64,000 bases of DNA from Melastoma dodecandrum (taxonomy: Eukaryota > Streptophyta > Magnoliopsida > Myrtales > Melastomataceae): positions 310,001 through 374,000 of the forward strand of contig JARUPY010000371.1 in the NCBI GenBank assembly GCA_029817715.1, written 5' to 3'. The notes beneath the pieces were generated by a model. That model had not been told where the DNA came from, did no database searches, and was given only the letters and a program-made list of their open reading frames with translations. The translations under genes and the position numbers were made by a program. The first letter of the stretch is position 1, and every line of letters starts with the position of its first letter. This document shows, in pieces, positions 15,189 to 23,801 of the stretch.

Positions 15189-15560
15189 ATGGACGGCGGC
15201 TATGACATCCCGGAGCGGAACTGCCCCTATTGCGGGCACAAAGCGTTCGCCGACTGGTGTGACATCGGTGTCGGCTATCAGCAGGCCGGTCCGTTTCACT
15301 GCATGAGCTGCGGCGCCTCGGAGATCGGGCCATATGACAAGGAGCGCGCGCTGACGGCAGAAGAGAAGCGCACCGGATGGTACGCGCCCGGCGCCGAGCC
15401 TGGATCGTCAGCGAACGTTATCGACGGCAAGATTGTCGACCACGAAACTATGCGAGCAGCCTACCACGACGAGTTCGCTGGCAATCCCCGCTACGCGGAA
15501 CCGGGTGCCGTCGAGGACTGGTTTCTAGAAGTTCGAAAGCCCTCGGAACCGGGTAGCTAG
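15189..15560 (+). CDS. Zinc-ribbon hypothetical protein
   Basis: 123 aa. N-C-P-Y-C-G-H-K-A near residue 10 and F-H-C-M-S-C-G-A near 38 form a two-knuckle zinc ribbon of the type seen in phage restriction-alleviation (Lar-like) and other small proteins. The C-terminal part is unrecognised. Divergent from the Glu leader. Confidence 0.75.
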   Translation: MDGGYDIPERNCPYCGHKAFADWCDIGVGYQQAGPFHCMSCGASEIGPYDKERALTAEEKRTGWYAPGAEPGSSANVIDGKIVDHETMRAAYHDEFAGNPRYAEPGAVEDWFLEVRKPSEPGS

Positions 15561-15596
15561 CGCCCCCGCTCGCACCCCAACAAGGACGTTGATGTC

Positions 15597-15921
15597 ATGG
15601 TTCTCAGACTGACGACCTACGTGCTCTACGGTTTCGTCATGCCGCTCCCGAAGGAAGGCGAGCAAGAGGACGACTTCTACGAGCACATGGAAGATTCGAG
15701 CGACAACATCGAATGCCTTGTCGGCGAAGGAAGCGATGTCTGCGCGTTCGTTCGGCTTCGTTGCGGCATCGTATTCCGAAGACCAGGAGACAAAGGCGTT
15801 CATGGCCGAGTCGGTGCCCGACAAAGCCACTGCCGATGATTGGGAGAAGCTCGCCGCGATCCGAAAGCTCTGGTCGGGAACAGGTGATCCACGCTGGTGG
15901 GTCATTGGCCTTTGGTCATGA
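15597..15921 (+). CDS. Hypothetical protein (frameshifted)
   Basis: The N-terminal frame (V-L-Y-G-F-V-M-P-L) and the C-terminal frame (S-A-K-E-A-M-S-A-R-S-F-G-F-V) join near 15715, where one base is off. Together about 107 aa with an acidic helix and a Trp-rich end (W-W-V-I-G-L-W). Not recognised. A single indel is the simplest reading. Confidence 0.6.
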
Positions 15922-15964
15922 CCTACGCAGAAGCCGAGACTGCATTATGAGAGCAAGAGAATAA

Positions 15965-16420
15965 CTACGCGACGCGCTTGAAGCGCTGTGTATTTCGCTG
16001 GCGGATCAGGATGCATTCGGTAAATGCAATGGTTTGCAATGCGATAGCATCGCACGACAATGCGCAGATGTGAGAGAACACACCGCACATCGTAAGAGCC
16101 AAGCATATCGTGCATCTCTTCATGACAAGCGACATGCTCGCTTCCGCGCGCTTATTTACGTCGTCTATCCGCCCGGCCGCTTGATCACTGTTGTCGACGA
16201 TCGACCTAGACCGACCTGCCGTCAACAAGCTCCACGTGAAAAGACCTAGAGGTATCCCCAGCATCTTGTCGATGCGTGTCGGCCCGATGGTCAACATCAT
16301 CAGAGCGCACGTGGCAACGAAGACCGATCTCCGATACTCGCCGATGCGCACACCGAAACGATCGAGCAGCCAGAGGTATAGCGCTTGGTTCACAATGAGG
16401 AACATCATCACCACCGGCAA
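15965..16420 (-). CDS. Multi-pass membrane protein
   Basis: 151 aa from TTG 16420 (ATGs exist a few codons in). Three to four hydrophobic segments (~1-17, ~30-50, ~55-70, ~105-135). It starts 2 nt after the stop of the HD gene, so it is the last gene of that leftward unit. Function unknown. Confidence 0.6.
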   Translation of the reverse strand: MPVVMMFLIVNQALYLWLLDRFGVRIGEYRRSVFVATCALMMLTIGPTRIDKMLGIPLGLFTWSLLTAGRSRSIVDNSDQAAGRIDDVNKRAEASMSLVMKRCTICLALTMCGVFSHICALSCDAIALQTIAFTECILIRQRNTQRFKRVA

Positions 16421-16421
16421 T

Positions 16422-17052
16422 TCATCCTAGATCGCGCCCGGAGCTATGGAGGATACGGGCGCTCGTCCGGTCCATGTTGCCGACGAACGCGCATAGCTCA
16501 TTCATAACGCGGCGATCGTTGCGATAGTCGTTGCCTTCGCCGTGCGTGTACGTGACCGCATTCATCTCAGGATCGGTGAGATGGAAGCCGTATTTTGCCC
16601 CGCCAAGAGAGGAGAATGAGCCACTTCAGGTTCTCCTTCGTGTCCTTCAGCGAGGCGTCTCCTTCCACCGTGTCGAGGTACTCGGCAACGCGCGGGTCGG
16701 AGCGACTCCCGTAGACGAAGATTTTCTCGACGTCGTGGCTCCAGATGACGACCTGCGCGCTCCCAAGCGTGAACGGCAGCTTCTCTCCGCGCGAAGCCAC
16801 CAGCCGCTCCAGGAGGGCGTAGCTTGGAGGCGCGAGCCTGTACATGTCAGCAAGGTGGTCGGCGAGGCCGCCTTCCCAGACCTGATGATTATGCGAGCTG
16901 CCAGGGTGCTTGTGGAAGAGGTCCTCGTGGTCTCGGTAGATTTGGAGGATGATGTCGCGACGAGGATCGTCGATCTGCTCAAGGTAGTTGACGAGCCGCA
17001 TTTGCATGTCGATCATCTGATCGACGAGGGGCGCGATGTCCATGGGATTCAT
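16422..17052 (-). CDS. HD-domain phosphohydrolase (frameshifted)
   Basis: Residues ~48-75 hold H-N-H-Q-V-W-E-G-G-L-A-D-H-L, and W-S-H-D-V-E-K follows near 105, the metal ligands of the HD superfamily (metal-dependent nucleotide or cyclic-nucleotide hydrolases). The C-terminal ~70 residues continue in another frame after a shift near 16605 and end at TGA 16422. The start ATG overlaps the stop of the upstream gene (ATGA). Nucleotide metabolism or anti-signalling would fit a phage. Confidence 0.8.
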
Positions 17053-17483
17053 CCGCGCTGCGCGATCTCGGCCAGCCTACGCTTGTCGTGTTCGATGAGA
17101 GGCGGCTCTGTCGAGAATTCAAGGTGATGGCGGATCACAGTGCGATCCCGCTGGAATTCGAGGAGCATCTTCTTGTTCGTGTAGCGCAGCTTGAACGTCA
17201 GCAGGTCGCGTGACCTCGGTCCGGTGTCAATCTCATCCTCGACGTCGAGCGCGATCCGCATGAGGAGCTTGTCGCGAGCGGCGGCCGTTTTCTCAGACAT
17301 GGAGATGTTGGCAAGCTGCTCTTCGACAAGCGCCTCGAACATCGGCTGAAAGGTCCGTCGCCAGAGCTGGTAATTGTCGATGAAGGTCGTTGCGCCAATG
17401 TAGTCGTCTATCAATCGCACCAGCTTTTTGCGGCGCGCGCCGTAAGTATCGGTATTGTTTGCCTCCAGCACGTCGACTGCCAT
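17049..17483 (-). CDS. Hypothetical protein
   Basis: 144 aa from ATG 17483 with SD AGGAGG. Largely helical, with L-I-D-D-Y-I-G and a charged K-L-R-Y-T-N-K-K-M-L-L-E-F segment. Not recognised. First gene of the HD operon, preceded directly by operator copy 5. Confidence 0.75.
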   Translation of the reverse strand: MAVDVLEANNTDTYGARRKKLVRLIDDYIGATTFIDNYQLWRRTFQPMFEALVEEQLANISMSEKTAAARDKLLMRIALDVEDEIDTGPRSRDLLTFKLRYTNKKMLLEFQRDRTVIRHHLEFSTEPPLIEHDKRRLAEIAQRG

Positions 17484-17498
17484 CGTTCTTCCTCCTGA

Positions 17499-17510
17499 AC
17501 GAGCTTTCGT
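17499..17510. promoter_or_regulatory. Palindromic operator-like site (copy 5)
   Basis: ACGAGCTTTCGT directly before the SD of the leftward gene at 17483 and 78 nt before the rightward gene at 17588. Confidence 0.55.
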
Positions 17511-17587
17511 CGAAAATTGCCAGATGGTCAAGACGACTTCTCTCCGCTACAAGAGAGGGTTCCGAGACCATACAAGGCGGAAGGTAA

Positions 17588-17992
17588 ATGACAGCGTCAT
17601 CCAGGCAGGAGTTCACGGTCGCGGCGGCGGCCAAGGAGCTGGATGGAATCCAATATGGGGAGCAGCGCCCGGAGTTCTGGAAGAAGCTCCTCCAGCACCG
17701 CTTTGTGGCCGTTTCCGGCTATAGCGACGATGTCATGGAGATGGTAGGCGCCATCACCGACGAGTTCGGCATGAAGGCCTACCTCACGAAGCACGGCATC
17801 CTCTCGAACCAGTGCGAAAACGACGACTGCCCCTACCATCGCGAGGAGAAGCAGTTCGCCGTGCCGATCGAGGCGAAATTCGGCGCCCCTTGGACGTTCC
17901 AGACCGAAATCCCGCACCAGACCTTCAAGATGATGGAAGGCGACGATGTCTATGCGATCGGCATCGTGTTCAGCCTGGACGATGTCCCGTGA
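17588..17992 (+). CDS. Hypothetical protein
   Basis: 134 aa. The N-terminus is helical, the middle has a C-x4-C-x3-H cluster (C-E-N-D-D-C-P-Y-H), and the end is beta-rich. Family not recognised. Confidence 0.7.
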   Translation: MTASSRQEFTVAAAAKELDGIQYGEQRPEFWKKLLQHRFVAVSGYSDDVMEMVGAITDEFGMKAYLTKHGILSNQCENDDCPYHREEKQFAVPIEAKFGAPWTFQTEIPHQTFKMMEGDDVYAIGIVFSLDDVP

Positions 17993-18026
17993 TCAACCGG
18001 CGCAGGCTGATTGCGGCTACCGCATA

Positions 18027-18521
18027 ATGGCTGAGCGCACGTGCGGCGAATGCAGGATGTGCTGCAAGCTCCTGCCGATCCTGGAGCTGAAGAAACCCGC
18101 TGACCGCTGGTGCAAACATTCGAGCCATGCCAAGGGCTGCACGATCTATGCGAACCGCCCGAAGGCTTGCGTCGACTTCGAGTGCATGTGGCTCTACGGG
18201 CCGCTACCGGAAGAGCTACGTCCGGATCGTTGTCGCGCCATCATGATTTCCGCGCCCAACGGCAAGGATTTGCAGCTCAACTGCATGCCGAAGGACTTCG
18301 ACACCATGTGGCGGCGGCCGGAGATCATGCATGTCATCGTCAACGTCTTGAAGAACGGCGCCCAGGTGTTGATCAGCGATGGCAAGCGAAGGCGATTCAT
18401 GCGGGCGACGCCTCGCGGCTGGGAGATGTGGTCCATGCGTGACGTTCGGCGGGATGAGGAGTACAGCCCCTTCACCTTCGCCGAAGCAGTTAGCGTGATC
18501 GCGACCGGCCGATTCGCCTGA
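18027..18521 (+). CDS. YkgJ/CxxCxxCC-type metal-cluster protein
   Basis: 164 aa. Starts T-C-G-E-C-R-M-C-C-K and continues W-C-K-H ... C-x-I-Y-x-x-R-P-x-A-C-x-x-F-x-C, the cysteine-cluster pattern of the YkgJ (zinc/iron-chelating) family. The role of the family is poorly known (flagellin-methylation associated or metal scavenging). No SD visible. Confidence 0.8.
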   Translation: MAERTCGECRMCCKLLPILELKKPADRWCKHSSHAKGCTIYANRPKACVDFECMWLYGPLPEELRPDRCRAIMISAPNGKDLQLNCMPKDFDTMWRRPEIMHVIVNVLKNGAQVLISDGKRRRFMRATPRGWEMWSMRDVRRDEEYSPFTFAEAVSVIATGRFA

Positions 18522-18686
18522 TCACTTTGGTGCGCAGAACGCCACGATCTTGCGATCGGGGAAGATGTTCCGCGCAACGATCTGCCGCTTGACGGCATCG
18601 CAGCGAGCTGCGGACGAGAAGTCATGGAAGCTGACGGCGGGGTTACCGCCAGCCAGCGCCACGATGACGGTCAGAACATAGATCAC
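18522..18686 (-). CDS. Small secreted/anchored protein
   Basis: 54 aa from GTG 18686. Residues 1-14 form a hydrophobic signal or anchor; the rest contains two cysteines (R-C-D-A-V ... F-C-A-P-K). Its stop abuts the convergent gene. Too short for family assignment. Confidence 0.55.
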   Translation of the reverse strand: MIYVLTVIVALAGGNPAVSFHDFSSAARCDAVKRQIVARNIFPDRKIVAFCAPK

Positions 18687-18697
18687 TTCTTGCTATC

Positions 18698-18898
18698 CTA
18701 CGGTGCTTTCTTCGGCGCTTCGTACTCGTCACAAACGAACATTGTCATCGGCAAAAGCATCATGTTGCCATTCCCGTCGATCGGCATCATCTGGATGTAG
18801 GTCTCGGCATGCGACCGCACGCAGCGTCGGTTGTCGCAGGCGCCGAGGGCGAGCGCCGCCAGGATTAGCGGCGCCCACTTGATCAGCGAATATCTCAC
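18698..18898 (-). CDS. Small lipoprotein
   Basis: 66 aa from GTG 18898, overlapping the stop of the solute-binding gene (GTGA). Residues 1-19 end in a lipobox L-A-L-G-A-C. The mature part has two more cysteines and a hydrophobic M-M-L-L-P-M-T-M-F-V. Probably an inner- or outer-membrane lipoprotein co-expressed with the periplasmic binding protein. Confidence 0.7.
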   Translation of the reverse strand: MRYSLIKWAPLILAALALGACDNRRCVRSHAETYIQMMPIDGNGNMMLLPMTMFVCDEYEAPKKAP

Positions 18899-19854
18899 TG
18901 CTCGCTCGCGGGCTTCCAGTCGTGCGGCATCTTCGTGTCGCCGAGGATCGAGGCCTGCGCATCGTCGATGGCCTTCGCCAGAACGTTTGAGGCCTTGGGC
19001 CCGGTCGGACCCTCGCGCCACCCGTTGCCCGCGATTACGACGGCATCGACGGAGATCGTCCGGGTGTCGTGGAACAGACCCGAGGCGATGGTGACCTCCT
19101 GGTAGAGCTTCTTACCGTTCCAGTCCGTCAGCGCGTAGAAGTCGCTGTTCGCGCGGATGTCGAGAAACTTGAAGAGCGGCTTGCCGTTCTTGTCGACGTT
19201 CGCCTGGAGCTTCGCGATCGCATCCGAGCCCGGCGCGTCCATGAAGAAGAAGCCGGTGAGGCTGCCGTCCAGGATGCGCTGCGGCGCGGTGTCTTCGCCG
19301 TAGTAGCTCGTGTCGACGACGCGCTTCACCGAAGGCATACGCGACAGCAGGATGCCAAGCGTCGTCTGACCGCCTGAGCCGTCCTTACCGGCTGCTATGG
19401 TGAGGTGCTTGCCCTCAGGGACCGAGGAGACCATACCAGACAGGCTGTTGTAGGGCGCATCTGCGCGCACGACCAGGAACCCATAGTAGCCGTACAAGGG
19501 CGAACCAATGGTGTCGTACTTGCCGACGCAGTCGGTGCTCTTGCCGACGATCGCGAAGGCATCACGCTGGCCGATTGCCGCATCGGTCGCGCCAGCGCAG
19601 ACGCCGTTGGCCGACATCACGGAGCCCTCGCTGTCGTCGGGGGAGATCGAAAGCCCCTTCGGCACGCTGTGCTCGGCGATGCGCGGAAGAACCTGGGCGC
19701 AGTTCGACTTGTCGAGCTTACCGCAGGCCATGTGCATCTCGGCCTTGAAAATCTGCTGCTTGGCGCGGAGCTTGTCGGCAAGGCTGTCGGCCTGGGCGAT
19801 GCCCGTCAGAGCGATCGATGCAAGCATGGTGGTGGTGAACAGAAACGTCTTCAT
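18895..19854 (-). CDS. Periplasmic solute-binding protein (PBP2/TAXI-like)
   Basis: 319 aa. Signal peptide to residue ~22 (T-G-I-A-Q-A-D). The mature part has a G-V-C-A-G-A-T-D-A-A-I-G segment, two alternating alpha/beta lobes and a G-K-D-G-S-G-G-Q-T-T loop, like type-2 periplasmic binding proteins of TAXI/phosphate type. Complete and uninterrupted. No transporter gene is nearby. A phage could use it to feed a host transporter or block a signal; that is inference. Confidence 0.75.
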   Translation of the reverse strand: MKTFLFTTTMLASIALTGIAQADSLADKLRAKQQIFKAEMHMACGKLDKSNCAQVLPRIAEHSVPKGLSISPDDSEGSVMSANGVCAGATDAAIGQRDAFAIVGKSTDCVGKYDTIGSPLYGYYGFLVVRADAPYNSLSGMVSSVPEGKHLTIAAGKDGSGGQTTLGILLSRMPSVKRVVDTSYYGEDTAPQRILDGSLTGFFFMDAPGSDAIAKLQANVDKNGKPLFKFLDIRANSDFYALTDWNGKKLYQEVTIASGLFHDTRTISVDAVVIAGNGWREGPTGPKASNVLAKAIDDAQASILGDTKMPHDWKPASEQ

Positions 19855-19913
19855 CTCAATTATCCTTGGTTGTAAAGGTTTGGTTCAAACGGGTTTAAAG
19901 ATTCGGAAGGGTG

Positions 19914-20687
19914 TTAGTAGACGTAGGCTTCTGCCTCTTCCCTTGTGACGAAGTAGTTGATGCCAGAGCCGCAGACAAAATCGCCGCCGTCGAACTTCTG
20001 CGTCGGACGAACTCGCTCTCCAACTCGATACTCGAAGGCGGGGTCATGCAGGCTGTACGCCTTCTTGCCGCGATCGATGGCAATGACGTCGGCAAATTCG
20101 GCGCGGCATTTGCGGCTTCGCCCACCGTTTACTCGCGCAGCCTCTTCAGGAATACGAAGTGTGACGATGACATCCTTGCCCTTTGCGGTGACGCACTTCT
20201 TGTAGACGATGAGGCTGCCCTCGCACGATACACGCGTTGCCGCGATGTACGGCTTGAGCACATCATCCGCCTTGACGCGTTCGAATAGCGCACCCGCAAA
20301 ATTCATGCTCCTCGTGCACTTATTGTCTTCCCAGATTGAGTACGAGAGATCGGCTCCATTGAAGTCGCAGTGTAGAAACCGGCAATTGCGAAATTCTGCC
20401 TGCGTGAAAGATGCGCCGGAAAATTGCGTTCCCTGGAATACGCAATTGTTGAACACAACACTGTCGAAGCGAGCACCTGCGAATCTCGCATAGGAAAACG
20501 TGCAATCGTCGAAGGTGCTCAGCGGGAACCCTTCGTAGCCACTGTAATCATCGGCTAGGACAATGTTCTTGAGCGGCATACCTGCATGGATTGCCAAATC
20601 CATCAGGTGAGACGCGGACCGTGCCTTGGCCGAGAACCTCTCGATGTACGGCTCGCATTGCATGATGGAGCGCTTTATCTCGCTCAT
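19914..20687 (-). CDS. Pentapeptide-repeat protein with DUF5758-like C-domain
   Basis: 257 aa from ATG 20687. Residues ~60-125 show repeating F-x-x-x-x-F / A-x-F units (D-D-C-T-F-S-Y-A-R-F-A-G-A-R-F) of a right-handed quadrilateral beta helix. The C-terminal ~110 residues match the phage DUF5758 look (Y-I-A-A-T-R ... C-R-A-E-F-A-D-V-I-A-I ... E-Y-R-V-G). Such proteins are frequent in phages; DNA mimicry against gyrase is known for other pentapeptide proteins but is only a guess here. Confidence 0.85.
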   Translation of the reverse strand: MSEIKRSIMQCEPYIERFSAKARSASHLMDLAIHAGMPLKNIVLADDYSGYEGFPLSTFDDCTFSYARFAGARFDSVVFNNCVFQGTQFSGASFTQAEFRNCRFLHCDFNGADLSYSIWEDNKCTRSMNFAGALFERVKADDVLKPYIAATRVSCEGSLIVYKKCVTAKGKDVIVTLRIPEEAARVNGGRSRKCRAEFADVIAIDRGKKAYSLHDPAFEYRVGERVRPTQKFDGGDFVCGSGINYFVTREEAEAYVY

Positions 20688-20689
20688 GA

Positions 20690-21415
20690 TCAAGCCACCT
20701 TCTTCTTCGCTGCGACGCGCTTGTTCTTGCTGAGCGTCTTCTGAATGCGGCTCTTCGGGAGTGCCTTCATGGCGGGCTCGGCGGCGATCGCGACGACGGG
20801 CGCTGCGAGCTGGAGCGTCTCGATCTTCTTCTGCGCCTCGATCTCGCGCTGCATGCCATCGGAGATGTGCATGGCCATCTCCTGGAGGCGCTCCAGGCGC
20901 ACCCTCGGCGAGTAGATGTTCTTGCAGAGGAGATCGATGATCGCCTTGCCGAACGTGCCCCAGTTTTCGCCGACCGCGCCCGCGATCTCGGGCATCATCG
21001 GAAGCGCGAGCTGCGACTCGATCTTCTTGTAGGGGACATTGCCCTTGTAGGCTTCGGGAAGCTTGTGGAACCACCTCGGCCGACCGCCGCAATTGGTCGG
21101 GAGCGCGATCTTCCCCGTTGCGCCGAGCCACTGTCCGATGTCGGTGTGCAGCAGCACTGCTGAGATCATCGAGGTCTGCTCGGTGATCTTGTCGCTGTAT
21201 TCGAGGACGGTGAAGCCGGGATTCAGCTCGATATAATCGAGGATCACCTTCGTGCGCGGCGAGACGGCCTGCGCTATGGGGCGATCGGGGAACTTGTTGT
21301 CTTCGGCGATGAACTCGACGGGCGGAAGCGTCACCGGAGCGGTCGACTTGCGCTGGCGAAATTGGCGCTTGGCGGTGGACGCGGCTTTGCCGGTCCCCTT
21401 AAGGGCAACAACCAT
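20690..21415 (-). CDS. Hypothetical protein, basic C-terminus
   Basis: 241 aa. Basic N- and C-termini (K-K-K at the end). The centre has a winged-helix-like stretch (L-E-Y-S-D-K-I-T-E-Q-T-S-M-I-S-A-V-L), which may bind DNA. First gene of a leftward unit with the pentapeptide protein; promoter and operator copy 6 are upstream. Confidence 0.7.
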   Translation of the reverse strand: MVVALKGTGKAASTAKRQFRQRKSTAPVTLPPVEFIAEDNKFPDRPIAQAVSPRTKVILDYIELNPGFTVLEYSDKITEQTSMISAVLLHTDIGQWLGATGKIALPTNCGGRPRWFHKLPEAYKGNVPYKKIESQLALPMMPEIAGAVGENWGTFGKAIIDLLCKNIYSPRVRLERLQEMAMHISDGMQREIEAQKKIETLQLAAPVVAIAAEPAMKALPKSRIQKTLSKNKRVAAKKKVA

Positions 21416-21461
21416 CTGAAAAGTCCTTTAGAAAACGAAAATCTATGATCGAAACACCGTC

Positions 21462-21490
21462 TGGATAGGTGAACGAGTCCTCGTCGTCAA
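21462..21490 (-). promoter_or_regulatory. Promoter with operator copy 6
   Basis: Minus strand: TTGACG (21490-21485), 17-nt spacer, TATCCA (21467-21462). The spacer holds the palindrome ACGAGTCCTCGT at 21473-21484. Confidence 0.65.
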
Positions 21491-21559
21491 TCACATTGTT
21501 TTATGGACACGGCGACAGCGAGAGTGCTACGCGCGCGCTTTCCATATGTCGTTTGGATG

Positions 21560-21571
21560 ACGAAAACTCGT
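21560..21571. promoter_or_regulatory. Palindromic operator-like site (copy 7)
   Basis: ACGAAAACTCGT upstream of the MGS-amidohydrolase gene; only 75 nt from copy 6, so the two flank a divergent regulatory region. Confidence 0.55.
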
Positions 21572-21608
21572 TTCAGAGTCTTGCGTGTGCGCTGCGGGCT
21601 GCCGTATG

Positions 21609-23081
21609 GAGGCAGAAAGTCACGGGGATGGACGAAAACCAGTGCAAAGGCCGTCGCTCGAACTGCTCAATTTCAATCTCAAGATGCTCGGGAGGAAGCA
21701 TCGCAAGCGCATTCTGGTCAGCGCCGGGCGGCAGGCGCACAAGGAGCAAATCCTCCCGTCGATCGCGCAACTGGCGACAACCGAGGTTGATCTCTTCGCG
21801 ACCAGCGGCACGCATGCGTTTCTGAGCGATCACCAGATCGAAAGCACCGAGATATTCAAGGTCAGCGACAATCGCGTCCCGAATATCGGCACCTTTCTCG
21901 AAACGAACAGCTTCGATCTCATCGTCAACATCCTGACAGGCGACCTCGACTACGACGAAGCTTCGGATGCGAAGCTGATCAGGCAGCTCGCCATCGAGAA
22001 TCGCGTTCCGCTCATTACCGATCCGGACATCGCTGTCTCAACCATCGACCAGATCGTCGAGGACGTGCGCAAGGGCACCTATGCCTACCGCGTCGGCGAC
22101 GAGACGCGACCTTGGGACCTCCTGTCCTACATCTCCGATAAGGTTCGCGCGGCGGGCGGCTGGCGCAACCACCATGCTCATCTCGACAAGGCCTACCTGA
22201 TTTCGCCGCAGACGCTGGCGGTCGGTCATATCGACATGGAGGAGAAGTGGCGTATCTATCGCGCTCTCAAGGAGAACTACACGCACGACGATCTCGTCGA
22301 GCGCATGATGCGCGGGATCATGCGCATGGCAGAGCAGGGCGCCTGCTACTGCCGTACGATGGTCGACGCGGATAGCATCATCGGCCTCAAGGGGATCGAG
22401 GCGGCGCTCTTCGTCAAGAAGATGGTGGCAGACATCATCGAATTTGAGATTGGCGTGCAGCCGCTCGAAGGCGTGCTCGACGGTCGCACCTGGGAAATCT
22501 ACCAGGAAGCGTGCGTGCTTGCCGATTTCTGCGGCGGGCTGCCATCCAAGGATCGGCCGCAGGAGGCCAAGCACCTCGATCGCGTGCTCTCTCTCGCAAA
22601 GGGCCTCGGCAAGCCTGTCGACGTCCACGTCGACCAGCAGAACAACCCATATGAGAACGAGACCGAGCTGCTGGCGCTCAAGACCATCGAGCACGGCATG
22701 CAGGGGATGGTATACGGCGTGCACGCCATCAGCGTCGCGGCGAAAGACGAGAGCGAGCAGAATCGCATCATCGACCTGATCCTCAAAGCCGACATGGGGA
22801 TCATCGTATGTCCCTCGGCGGCGCTCAGCATGCGCCAGCTCCCGATGCTCGGCCCGCTGCACAACTCGATCGCTCCGTTCGTCAAGATGCAGAAAGCGGG
22901 CGTGCGACTCTATTTGGGGATCGACAACATATCCGATCCTTTCATGCCGATAGTCGACGGAGACTTCATGTTCGAGACCCGCATGCTTATGGAGGCAGCT
23001 CGATACTACGAGGTCGAAAACATCGTCGATTGGGCGACACGATCGGTGCGCCGTCCGGTTCATATCAAGGAGGCTGCGTGA
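21609..23081 (+). CDS. Fusion of MGS-like domain and cytosine-deaminase-like amidohydrolase
   Basis: About 490 aa (start 21609; GTG 21585 and ATG 21684 are alternatives). Residues ~30-150 form a methylglyoxal-synthase-like (MGS) domain: F-A-T-S-G-T-H near 62, V-N-I-L-T-G-D near 105. The rest follows the amidohydrolase order of CodA-type cytosine deaminases: H-x-H-L-D (N-H-H-A-H-L-D), V-H-V-D, a V-H-A-I-S and a late G-I-D-N-I-S-D-P. Where CodA has catalytic Glu after V-H-x-D, this protein has Gln, so the reaction may differ or be lost. The MGS domain normally regulates or ends pyrimidine/carbamoyl-phosphate enzymes, so a nucleobase role is likely. Confidence 0.82.
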   Translation, partial: EAESHGDGRKPVQRPSLELLNFNLKMLGRKHRKRILVSAGRQAHKEQILPSIAQLATTEVDLFATSGTHAFLSDHQIESTEIFKVSDNRVPNIGTFLETNSFDLIVNILTGDLDYDEASDAKLIRQLAIENRVPLITDPDIAVSTIDQIVEDVRKGTYAYRVGDETRPWDLLSYISDKVRAAGGWRNHHAHLDKAYLISPQTLAVGHIDMEEKWRIYRALKENYTHDDLVERMMRGIMRMAEQGACYCRTMVDADSIIGLKGIEAALFVKKMVADIIEFEIGVQPLEGVLDGRTWEIYQEACVLADFCGGLPSKDRPQEAKHLDRVLSLAKGLGKPVDVHVDQQNNPYENETELLALKTIEHGMQGMVYGVHAISVAAKDESEQNRIIDLILKADMGIIVCPSAALSMRQLPMLGPLHNSIAPFVKMQKAGVRLYLGIDNISDPFMPIVDGDFMFETRMLMEAARYYEVENIVDWATRSVRRPVHIKEAA

Positions 23082-23323
23082 TGTCGTCGGAAGCGATGTG
23101 CAGCGAGCTGCGTCGGGTGATCCCATCGCTGGCGCGAGAGCCGATCAACTTCTCAACGCGCAAGGAACCGGTACGCAGCGTCGAGGAGATCACCGAGGAC
23201 CGCATGCGCCGCGATGGCCAGCTCACCGACAGCCCTCTCGAAGATGCCGTTCGCTTCCTGCTGCTCCGTCATGGCACGGTGGAGGCGAAGGTTCTTCTGA
23301 AGCATCTGGACGACAAAACGTGA
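23081..23323 (+). CDS. Small hypothetical protein
   Basis: 80 aa from ATG 23081, overlapping the previous stop by one base (TGATG). Charged and helical, ending in L-L-K-H-L-D-D-K-T. Part of the amidohydrolase operon. Confidence 0.65.
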   Translation: MSSEAMCSELRRVIPSLAREPINFSTRKEPVRSVEEITEDRMRRDGQLTDSPLEDAVRFLLLRHGTVEAKVLLKHLDDKT

Positions 23324-23754
23324 CGGAGCACATCCTCCCGAGTTGCTATGCCGGGCTGCGGTTCATGCATCGCGATCTCGACCCGGCCGACATCACCACG
23401 ATCCTGCGGACGCGACCGACGCTCGCCTACACCTTTGGCGAGACGAACTTCAGGCGAAGCCCGAGTCGAACGGGGCTTTGGCTCTATTCGACGCGTGAGC
23501 TTCTGGCTCCAGGCATCTCGATCGAAGCACATCTTGAGGTTATCGCCGGGGTGCTCGTCGACACTCCCGAGGTGCGCGAGCTGGTGAGGGCCTATCAGAC
23601 TGACATCCAGGTGTTTTGGTACGGGGCGAAGGGATCGAGCTTCCCCGAGATCGAGGAGCACCCGCTTGCCCGCCGTGTCCGCGAGATGGGCGGCAACTTC
23701 GAGACAGATTTTCACCGGGAGGTGGCGACCAAAAAGATATCGACGGCGGGGTGA
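23320..23754 (+). CDS. DUF4279-like protein
   Basis: 144 aa from GTG 23320 (GTGA overlap). D-P-A-D-I-T-T-I-L-R-T-R-P-T, a Gly-containing turn, G-L-W-L-Y-S-T and E-A-H-L-E-V-I-A-G-V-L follow the order seen in DUF4279 immunity-like proteins of bacteria. No function is known for phage copies. Confidence 0.7.
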   Translation: MTEHILPSCYAGLRFMHRDLDPADITTILRTRPTLAYTFGETNFRRSPSRTGLWLYSTRELLAPGISIEAHLEVIAGVLVDTPEVRELVRAYQTDIQVFWYGAKGSSFPEIEEHPLARRVREMGGNFETDFHREVATKKISTAG

Positions 23755-23801
23755 CCGATAGCCTACTGGTTCGGACATCAACGATTTAGGTTTTTCAGCA
23801 A

